DNA of 5,037 nucleotides from Deltaproteobacteria bacterium (GTDB lineage Bacteria > Desulfobacterota > DSM-4660 > Desulfatiglandales > HGW-15), in the NCBI GenBank assembly GCA_030671095.1, contig DAOVAK010000262.1:1-5037 (forward strand), written 5' to 3'. The notes under the pieces were generated by a model. It was not told the origin of the DNA, ran no database searches, and saw only the letters and a program-made list of their open reading frames with translations. Position numbers and translations under genes: made by a program. Positions 1-5,037 of the stretch are shown here, piece after piece. The first letter of the stretch is position 1. Each line of letters starts with the position of its first letter.

Positions 1-1
1 A

Positions 2-1132
2 ATTTTGTCCGGGGCACTGGCCGGATACGGTGAGTTTCATAAGATGGGCGCCACAATGGCCATGGAAGAGATAAACGCTTCCGGAGGTATTGCCGGGGTA
101 AAGTTAGAGATACAGCACAGGGATTCTACCCTGAAAAAGCCACAGGCCATCAAGAATGCGCGTTACTTTGTGGATAGCTGGGGAGCGGATTTTCTTGCAG
201 GTGTGGATTCGTCGGGCCAGGCCCTGGCCTTAGCGCCGGTAATAGGCGAATTGGGAAAGGTCCTCATGGTAACCCATGCTGCCACGGAAAAACTGACCGA
301 ACAACAGGTGTACAAGAACGGCATAAGGGAGATTTTTCGTATATGCAACCCTGTGTACCAGGATGGTAACGCCGCCGCATTTGTGGCCAAGGACCTCCCG
401 GTCAAAAAATGGGCAACTATCAGCCCCAAGTACGAATACGGCTACACGGCCTGGAAAATGTTCCAGAATACCCTCGGAGTGCTTAAGCCCGACACAACCT
501 TTGAGACCGCATCCTGGGCCCCTTTTGGCACAACCGACTTCAGACCCCATATCAATACTATCATGGATGCTAATCCCGAAGGTCTTTACAGCGTGGAGTG
601 GGCCGGGGAGTTGATCACCTTCGTAAAACAGGCCAAACAGGCCGGGTTGTTTGATAAGATCAAGCATGTAATGTTCCCCGTGGGAGCGGCCATGGATGTG
701 TTGGAAGGGCTGGGTATGGAGATGCCTGATAACATTTGGATCTCGGGCCGTTATTTTTTCCAGTATCCCGATAATAAAACGAACAATGCCTGGGTGGCCA
801 AGTTCAAGAAGCGCTGGAACCATTACCCTGCCTATGTGTCTGAAACCGGTTACTCCGCCATGTATGCCTTTAAAAAGGCGGTAGAACAGGCCGGTTCAAA
901 AGAGACCTCCAAAGTCATTGGGGCCATGGAAGGGATGATGTTGGCCTGTCCGGGAGGATATCGGAATTTCAGGAAAGAAGACCATCAGGCCATGTACGAC
1001 GTGCCCTGGGGCCTTACCATAACTGATCCAAAATACCCATTCAAGGTGATGGGTAAACAGGTGCTTGTTACGGCCAAGGAATGCTTTAACAGACCGCCGT
1101 TTGAAGGTCCGGGTACCACACCTCCTTACTGA
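2..1132 (+). CDS. HAAT-family ABC transporter substrate-binding protein (5' partial)
   Basis: This is the extracytoplasmic ligand-binding subunit of a branched-chain amino acid-type ABC importer (type I periplasmic binding fold, Peripla_BP_5/6). The frame is open from base 2, so the true start and the export signal lie upstream; the TTG at 5 is internal. Counting from the Ile codon at 2, the visible 376 residues begin with the family's N-terminal block (GYGEFHKMGATMAMEEIN, about residues 8-25). They continue with a VDSSGQALALAPV segment (68-80) and VTHAATEKLT (90-99), which align by eye with the ligand-contacting Ser and Ala-Ala-Thr parts of E. coli LivJ. Later come YEYGYTAW (144-151), an ETGYSAMYAFKKAVEQAG helix (281-298) and a late FRKEDHQ motif (323-329) typical of the family. 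Four permease and ATPase genes follow. I see no clear equivalent of the acidic residue that binds the amino group in LivJ, so the ligand is open: amino acid, aromatic acid or amide are all possible. Family assignment is firm; specificity is unknown. Confidence 0.93.
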   Translation: MLSGALAGYGEFHKMGATMAMEEINASGGIAGVKLEIQHRDSTLKKPQAIKNARYFVDSWGADFLAGVDSSGQALALAPVIGELGKVLMVTHAATEKLTEQQVYKNGIREIFRICNPVYQDGNAAAFVAKDLPVKKWATISPKYEYGYTAWKMFQNTLGVLKPDTTFETASWAPFGTTDFRPHINTIMDANPEGLYSVEWAGELITFVKQAKQAGLFDKIKHVMFPVGAAMDVLEGLGMEMPDNIWISGRYFFQYPDNKTNNAWVAKFKKRWNHYPAYVSETGYSAMYAFKKAVEQAGSKETSKVIGAMEGMMLACPGGYRNFRKEDHQAMYDVPWGLTITDPKYPFKVMGKQVLVTAKECFNRPPFEGPGTTPPY

Positions 1133-1148
1133 GTTCAATATTTGACTG

Positions 1149-1191
1149 ACGCTGGCCGCTGGACAGGATCTCCTTGCGGCCAGCGTTTTTT
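1149..1191 (+). terminator. Rho-independent terminator after the binding-protein gene
   Basis: A perfect 11-bp inverted repeat, ACGCTGGCCGC at 1149-1159 and GCGGCCAGCGT at 1176-1186, encloses a 16-nt loop. It is followed at once by six T (1186-1191), then a further T-rich stretch. It lies 17 nt after the binding-protein stop and about 60 nt before livH. This has the form of an intrinsic terminator. It probably ends most transcripts after the binding-protein gene, with partial read-through into livHMGF, or else livH has its own promoter. Confidence 0.85.
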
Positions 1192-1242
1192 CCTCTTATT
1201 TTGGTCCCATTTCGCAGTCTATGGTTTAGAAGACTTTTTTGT

Positions 1243-1246
1243 GGAG
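1243..1246 (+). promoter_or_regulatory. Shine-Dalgarno for livH (GGAG), decides the start
   Basis: GGAG lies 7 nt before the TTG at 1254. The other in-frame candidate, TTG at 1239, has only a weak AGAAG 6 nt upstream. There is an in-frame TAG at 1227-1229, so no longer start is possible. The first in-frame ATG, at 1305, would remove part of the first membrane segment. Confidence 0.55.
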
Positions 1247-1253
1247 TCTGATC

Positions 1254-2126
1254 TTGACGCTCCAGTCCATCGTCCATGTTTGTTTATCCGGCTTGTCCAC
1301 GGGCATGTTCATCTGGCTGGTTGCCAGCGGGCTGACCCTGATCTTTGGTGTCTTAGGGGTATTGAACTTCGCCCATGGCAGCTTCTATATGTTAGGGGCA
1401 TACTTTTGTTATACCATGCTTGGTCTCATGGGGGGCAATTTTTGGCTTGGACTCCTCATTGGGCCCTTATTTGTGTGTGTGGTGGGCTTTGTGGTCGAAA
1501 GGTTTTTTTTGCGTTACGTCTATCACCTGGACTTGCCTTACCAGCTTTTACTCACTTTTGCCTTTATTCTTCTTTTCGATGATCTGGTCAAAATCGTCTG
1601 GGGGGCCGGATCCATTGGTTCACCAATGGTCCCCGGGCTCTCCGGCTCTGTGCCCATTTTAGGACGGAACTTCTCCGTATATAATCTCTTCATTATTGGT
1701 GTCGGCCCTTTAGTGGCCTTAGGCATGTGGCTTCTTTTAGAAAAGACATGGTGGGGCCGGATTATCCGTGCATCCTCTTCAGACAGGGAAATGGCATCTG
1801 CCATAGGGGTGAGGGTCCCGGCCCTTTTTACGGCAGTGTTTGTTTTTGGCACCTGGTTGGGGGCCATAGGCGGGGGGCTTGCCGTACCCTATGTGGGTCT
1901 GCTTACTTCCGGAATGGGGGAAACCATTATTATCGACGCCTTTGTGGTGGCCGTTATCGGGGGTCTTGGCAGTTTGAAGGGGGCCTTTTTGGGGTCCCTG
2001 GTTTTAGGTCTTTTATTGTCCTTCGGCATTCGGTTTATTCCTACCTTTGACATGTTCCTGACATTTATTTTAATGGCCGCTGTCCTGCTTTGGCGACCGG
2101 AAGGTTTCTTCGGGGAGGCCGCCTAA
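1254..2126 (+). CDS. livH: LivH-type ABC transporter permease
   Basis: Integral membrane permease subunit of the HAAT importer; with LivM it forms the channel through the cytoplasmic membrane. It has 290 residues from the TTG at 1254 (295 if TTG 1239 is used), close to the usual LivH length. The protein is strongly hydrophobic, with roughly eight membrane segments. LivH hallmarks, numbered from 1254, are GLTLIFGVLGVLNFAHGSFY (26-45) with the NFAHG signature, and the cytoplasmic ATPase-coupling loop WWGRIIRASSSDREMASAIG (166-185). A conserved GGLGSLKGAFLGSLVLG block (236-252) and a C-terminal RPEGFFG (281-287) complete the set. The start is a rare TTG chosen for its GGAG ribosome-binding site. 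The stop codon directly abuts the livM ATG. The gene follows a terminator, so its expression is probably lower than that of the binding protein. Family is certain; substrate is unknown. Confidence 0.95.
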   Translation: MTLQSIVHVCLSGLSTGMFIWLVASGLTLIFGVLGVLNFAHGSFYMLGAYFCYTMLGLMGGNFWLGLLIGPLFVCVVGFVVERFFLRYVYHLDLPYQLLLTFAFILLFDDLVKIVWGAGSIGSPMVPGLSGSVPILGRNFSVYNLFIIGVGPLVALGMWLLLEKTWWGRIIRASSSDREMASAIGVRVPALFTAVFVFGTWLGAIGGGLAVPYVGLLTSGMGETIIIDAFVVAVIGGLGSLKGAFLGSLVLGLLLSFGIRFIPTFDMFLTFILMAAVLLWRPEGFFGEAA

Positions 2127-3104
2127 ATGCAGCGTTATTGGACCTCTGTTATTATTGTTTTGCTACTGGCCTGTTTAGTTGCCATCGGTCTTTTTTCGGG
2201 GAGGTTCGTGGTCTATTTGACCATGCGCGTTATGATCCTGGCTATCTTTGCCTTAGGATACAACCTGCTTTTGGGACGCACGGGGCTCCTCTCTTTCGGC
2301 CATGCCGCTTTTTATGCGGGCGGGGCCTACGGTTTGGGGCTGTTTTCCCTGCATATCAATACCAACCCGCTTCTGGGGATCCTTGTGGGGGTTGCCTTTG
2401 CCTGTCTTCTGGCCGTTGTAATCGGCTTTTTCTGCGTACGTCATACCGAGATCTACTTCGCCATGTTGACGCTTGCCTTTGGAATGATGGTGTTTTCCCT
2501 CATATGGAATATGCGAGAGGTGACCGGCGGTGATGACGGTCTGGTGGGCATTGTTCGTGCGCCCATATCCCTCGGTTTTGTGAGCATCCCCCTGGCCAAG
2601 ACGAACCATTATTATTTTCTGGTTCTTTTATGCCTCGTCCTCAGTGTAGGGGTCATCTATCTTATCAGGCAGTCTCCCTTTGGACTGGTCTTATCCGGAA
2701 TACGAGAAAATGACCGTCGCGTCGAATTTGCCGGGATATCTATTAGAAACTACCGGCTGGCAGTATTTGCCATTTCCGGGATTTTTGCCGGTCTGGCCGG
2801 TGCGTTAGGGGCGCTCCTCGAAAGCAATACGGATCCCTTTTCAGCCCACTGGAGTCACTCGGCCGAACCGGTTTTGGTCAGCCTTATCGGTGGAATACAG
2901 ACCTTCACAGGACCATTGGTGGGCAGTGTTATCTTTATTGTCCTGCGGGAAATCATTGAACGATTCACCCAAAACTGGATGCTTTGGTTCGGCATCATCC
3001 TTCTGTTCATCATTATGGGGCTTCGAGGGGGAGTAGTGGGTGGCATCTCCCAGTTATTCCATAAACGAGAAAGTAATGTCCTGATATCCGGAGGTGACAG
3101 GTGA
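2127..3104 (+). CDS. livM: LivM-type ABC transporter permease
   Basis: Second membrane permease of the importer, partner of LivH; 325 residues, normal for LivM lacking the extra N-terminal region found in E. coli LivM. It begins with a hydrophobic segment (about 7-23). The LivM signature LGYNLLLGRTGLLSFGHAAF (43-62) follows, then further membrane helices and VTGGDDGL (132-139). The coupling loop SPFGLVLSGIRENDRRVEFA (183-202) contacts the ATPases. GGIQTFTGPLVGSVIF (255-270) and a last helix before RGG (300-302) match the conserved C-terminal part. ATG follows the livH TAA with no spacer. A strong GGGGAGG (2112-2118) inside the end of livH, 8 nt upstream, serves as ribosome-binding site, so translation is coupled. 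Its TGA overlaps the livG start. Confidence 0.95.
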   Translation: MQRYWTSVIIVLLLACLVAIGLFSGRFVVYLTMRVMILAIFALGYNLLLGRTGLLSFGHAAFYAGGAYGLGLFSLHINTNPLLGILVGVAFACLLAVVIGFFCVRHTEIYFAMLTLAFGMMVFSLIWNMREVTGGDDGLVGIVRAPISLGFVSIPLAKTNHYYFLVLLCLVLSVGVIYLIRQSPFGLVLSGIRENDRRVEFAGISIRNYRLAVFAISGIFAGLAGALGALLESNTDPFSAHWSHSAEPVLVSLIGGIQTFTGPLVGSVIFIVLREIIERFTQNWMLWFGIILLFIIMGLRGGVVGGISQLFHKRESNVLISGGDR

Positions 3105-3862
3105 TCGGGCCGCTTTTGGTAATCAAGAATTTGAATAAGGCTTTCGGCAGGGTCCTTGCGGCCTGTAACGTTAATCTGACCTTTGAGTCAGGGGTCCTCA
3201 CATCCATAATCGGACCCAACGGTGCGGGAAAGTCCACCCTGATCAATATGCTCTCCGGTTCTTTGCCCGTGGATTCGGGGCAAATATACTTTCAGGGGAA
3301 AGACATCACAGGTCTGCCCATCCACCGCCGGGTAAGGATGGGGTTGTGCCGCTCATTTCAGATCGTTAATGTGTTCCCCGACCTGACCGTTTTTGATAAC
3401 GTACAGATCCCGGTCCTGGCGGTTCAGAAGCGGGCCAGGCGCCTCTTTTATCCCGTAAAAAAGGAGGCCGGAGTTCGGGAGGAAGTGGTTGAGGTCTTAA
3501 GTCGTGTCGGGCTTGCCTCAGAGGCCCATACTGAGGCCAATGCCCTGTCCCATGGTGATCAGCGTCTATTAGAGGTTGGAATTGCGCTGGCTTCCAGGCC
3601 CCTGCTCCTATTCTTAGATGAGCCTACGGCCGGTATGAACCCGGTTGAACGGAAGAGGATTCTCGAGGATATCAAACGCCTTTCAGGGGAAGGAAAGACG
3701 ACTTTTGTAATTGTTGAACATGATATGGACGTTGTCTTTTCATTATCCGACCGGGTGATTGTGCTGCATCACGGCGAAGTTATAGGAGACGGTACTACCG
3801 AAGAGATACAGCACAACGCAAGGGTGAGGGAAGTATATTTAGGCGAAGAGGTGGCAGCATGA
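3101..3862 (+). CDS. livG: LivG-type ABC transporter ATP-binding protein
   Basis: Cytoplasmic ATPase that powers the importer, presumed to pair with LivF on the inner face of LivH-LivM; 253 residues, the normal LivG length. All nucleotide-binding motifs are intact: Walker A GPNGAGKST (38-46), Q-loop Gln in RSFQIVN (Gln87), ABC signature LSHGDQRLLEVG (149-160), Walker B LLLFLDEP (168-175) with catalytic Glu174, and the switch His207 in VEHDMD. The signature is LSHGDQ rather than the classic LSGGQ, which is a known variation in the LivG group. The C-terminal RVREVYLGEE (241-250) is the typical LivG tail. Translation starts at GTG, which shares GTGA with the livM stop (4-nt overlap), with GGAGGT 5 nt upstream. 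The end overlaps livF by ATGA. Start and family are well supported. Confidence 0.95.
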   Translation: MIGPLLVIKNLNKAFGRVLAACNVNLTFESGVLTSIIGPNGAGKSTLINMLSGSLPVDSGQIYFQGKDITGLPIHRRVRMGLCRSFQIVNVFPDLTVFDNVQIPVLAVQKRARRLFYPVKKEAGVREEVVEVLSRVGLASEAHTEANALSHGDQRLLEVGIALASRPLLLFLDEPTAGMNPVERKRILEDIKRLSGEGKTTFVIVEHDMDVVFSLSDRVIVLHHGEVIGDGTTEEIQHNARVREVYLGEEVAA

Positions 3863-4560
3863 TCCTCCGGGTGCAATCCATAAACACCTATTACGGGACC
3901 TCTCACGTTCTCCAGGATGTGTCCATCCAGGTTGATTCCGGAGAGGTGGTGGCCCTCCTTGGCAGAAACGGTATGGGCAAGACCACCACCCTACGTTCCA
4001 TTATGGGCCTGACACCGCCCCGGGACGGCTCCATTAGCTTCAAAGATACAGCGGTCTTAGGTAAGCCGCCTTATGCCATGGCATGGATCGGGTTGGCATA
4101 TATGCCCGACGACCAGCGTATCTTCCCTGATTTGACCTGTGAAGAGAACCTGGAAATTGCCCGCCGGCTCTCCCGCCATTCAGGCTACTGGGATCGCCGG
4201 CGGGTGGAGGAACTCTTCCCCGTGCTAAGGGCGCGCCGAAAACAGAAGGGGCTTAACCTCTCGGGTGGCGAGAAAAAAATGCTCAGTTTGGGGCGGGCTT
4301 TGATGGCCAATCCCGAGATGATCCTCTTAGATGAGCCTTCAGAAGGGCTGGCGCCCCTAATAGTAGCTAATCTTATTGAAGTGCTCGATACAATTCGGGA
4401 AAAGGATGTGACCATTCTCCTGGCCGACCAGAACATTAAGTTTTGTCGCCGGGTTTGTGACAGGGGCTACATCATTGAGAGGGGCTGCATTGTGCACGAG
4501 GGCACCATGGAGGCCATCTGGAGCGATGAAGAGGTGATCAAGAAGTATCTCGTCCTATAA
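3859..4560 (+). CDS. livF: LivF-type ABC transporter ATP-binding protein
   Basis: Second cytoplasmic ATPase of the importer, expected to form the nucleotide-binding dimer with LivG; 233 residues, the standard LivF size. Motifs are Walker A GRNGMGKTT (35-43), signature LSGGEKK (134-140), Walker B MILLDEP (154-160) with catalytic Glu159, and the C-terminal GTMEAIWSDEEVIKKYLVL (215-233), typical of LivF. Two small departures from the usual LivF pattern are visible. The region normally read as VPEGRRIFP is MPDDQRIFP (82-90). The switch region normally read as VEQN is ADQN (189-192), keeping the Gln that replaces His in this family. Neither suggests loss of function. The ATG overlaps the livG stop by 4 nt, with GAGGT 6 nt upstream. 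It is the last gene of the transporter operon, and no convincing hairpin-plus-T terminator follows it. Confidence 0.95.
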   Translation: MILRVQSINTYYGTSHVLQDVSIQVDSGEVVALLGRNGMGKTTTLRSIMGLTPPRDGSISFKDTAVLGKPPYAMAWIGLAYMPDDQRIFPDLTCEENLEIARRLSRHSGYWDRRRVEELFPVLRARRKQKGLNLSGGEKKMLSLGRALMANPEMILLDEPSEGLAPLIVANLIEVLDTIREKDVTILLADQNIKFCRRVCDRGYIIERGCIVHEGTMEAIWSDEEVIKKYLVL

Positions 4561-4599
4561 CTTCCAGGTAGAATCCCAATCTGTTCTAAACTCACGCCA

Positions 4600-4670
4600 T
4601 GTAGTAATCCTTACTCGTCTTCCTGAGGCACCCCCTTCTCATCCCAGCCCCGGACCTTGTAGTAATCCTT
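4600..4670. repeat. 13-bp direct repeat flanking the AOR 3' end
   Basis: TGTAGTAATCCTT occurs at 4600-4612 and again at 4658-4670, offset by 58 bp. Extended leftward, 15 of 16 bases match. The inner copy codes for part of KDYYK in the AOR-like protein on the - strand. The outer copy overlaps its stop codon and the convergent gap. The offset is not a multiple of three, so the copies lie in different frames. It could be a remnant of a small tandem duplication or chance. Confidence 0.4.
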
Positions 4671-5037
4671 GAGGAGCCGGTCCATCTCTTCCTCGGTTAT
4701 GATCTTTTGGGTTTCCGGCAGGACCTCTTTGTAAAAACGCTTTGGCAGCCTATCCTCTTCAGACGTGAGCCCTTCTCTGATGTTGAAGCGCCGGGTATTG
4801 TTGGTTACATTTGCTGCAATGGTCTGTAAATCACCGGCCGAAAGTTTTAGCCCTGTGGTTCCTTTAACGATGACCTCCAGTTCCTCCCACTGGTAAAGAT
4901 CACGGTAAAACCGGCAGAGTATAAGGGTATCAAAGATGGTGAGACGGTCTTCCCACTCTCTAAAAATAGCCGCCTTGCCATTGATTTGATCGGGATCGAC
5001 GATTCCAGACAATTCCGGTTTGTAAAAAGTGGCCCTC
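4611..5037 (-). CDS. Aldehyde:ferredoxin oxidoreductase family protein, C-terminal part
   Basis: C-terminal fragment (about 141 residues) of a tungsten- or molybdenum-pterin enzyme of the AOR family, which typically oxidises aldehydes to carboxylic acids with ferredoxin as electron acceptor in the cytoplasm of anaerobes. The frame is open to the right edge (it reads RATFYKPE before the Leu codon TTG at 5012-5010), so that TTG is internal and some three quarters of the enzyme lies outside. Visible hallmarks are EDRLTIFDTLILCRFYRDLY, where Asp (4929-4931) and Cys (4914-4916) have the D-x4-C spacing of the second pterin/cluster motif of Pyrococcus furiosus AOR. That Cys is the presumed fourth [4Fe-4S] ligand. 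NNTRRFNIREGLTSEEDRLP and the terminal DYYKVRGWDEKGVP, near-universal family endings, follow. It stops as PQEDE, several residues shorter than many homologues. It converges on livF across 50 bp. Which member it is (AOR, FOR, BamB-like or other) cannot be told from this end. Confidence 0.9.
   Translation of the reverse strand, partial: RATFYKPELSGIVDPDQINGKAAIFREWEDRLTIFDTLILCRFYRDLYQWEELEVIVKGTTGLKLSAGDLQTIAANVTNNTRRFNIREGLTSEEDRLPKRFYKEVLPETQKIITEEEMDRLLKDYYKVRGWDEKGVPQEDE

Noticed and set aside
230..823. Open frame of 197 codons on the - strand
   Set aside because: It lies fully opposite the binding-protein gene, has no recognisable domain or ribosome-binding context, and its composition is that of an antisense shadow.
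1201..1225. Possible promoter for livH (TTGGTC ... TATGGT)
   Set aside because: The spacing between the two hexamers is only 13 nt, too short for a sigma-70 promoter, and the match is weak.
1142..1582. Open frame of 146 codons on the + strand spanning the terminator
   Set aside because: It starts before the terminator stem and overlaps livH in another frame; its protein is rich in Cys, Trp and His with no family match, while livH in this region is unmistakable.
2090..2533. Open frame of 147 codons on the + strand across the livH-livM junction
   Set aside because: Out-of-frame reading of livH and livM; Cys- and Arg-rich protein without motifs.
2..4560. Urea transporter UrtABCDE (same gene order)
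   Set aside because: The binding protein and ATPases read as the general HAAT/Liv type; no urea-specific features were recognised and no urease genes are in view.
4561..4610. Bidirectional terminator between livF and the AOR-like gene
   Set aside because: No inverted repeat with a T-run could be found in this 50-bp convergent gap.
5010..5012. TTG as the start of the - strand gene
   Set aside because: The frame stays open to the window edge and the residues before it (ATFYKPE) fit the AOR family, so this is an internal Leu codon.

Overview
The window carries one almost complete ABC uptake system of the branched-chain amino acid / HAAT (hydrophobic amino acid transporter) family on the + strand. 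A convergent gene fragment on the - strand encodes the C-terminal end of a tungsten/molybdenum aldehyde:ferredoxin oxidoreductase (AOR) family enzyme. AOR enzymes are oxygen-sensitive, low-potential enzymes, so the source is probably an anaerobe. The gene order, the protein style and a moderate GC content read by eye would suit a Desulfobacterota (deltaproteobacterial) or similar anaerobic bacterium. That taxonomic placement is inference only.

Layout. Positions 2-1132: periplasmic substrate-binding protein, lacking its N-terminus and signal peptide, which lie before the window. Positions 1133-1253: short gap with a strong rho-independent terminator (perfect 11-bp stem plus T-run) and the livH ribosome-binding site. 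Positions 1254-2126: livH permease. 2127-3104: livM permease. 3101-3862: livG ATPase. 3859-4560: livF ATPase. The livHMGF genes are packed with 0 to -4 nt spacing and are surely co-transcribed and translationally coupled. Positions 4561-4610: short convergent gap with no clear terminator. Positions 4611-5037: 3' end of the AOR-family gene, running off the right edge.

How it works together. The binding protein captures a small ligand outside the cytoplasmic membrane and delivers it to the LivH-LivM channel. LivG and LivF hydrolyse ATP to drive import. The terminator after the binding-protein gene would yield excess binding-protein transcript over the membrane and ATPase genes, a common arrangement for such systems. 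The ligand cannot be read from sequence. HAAT systems in anaerobes carry branched-chain amino acids but also aromatic acids, amides and other compounds. The nearby AOR hints at, but does not prove, a catabolic setting in which an imported amino or organic acid is processed through an aldehyde.

I found no mobile element, CRISPR array, RNA gene or evidently new system. The most informative observations are the internal terminator, the pairing of transporter and AOR, and a small direct repeat straddling the AOR stop codon.
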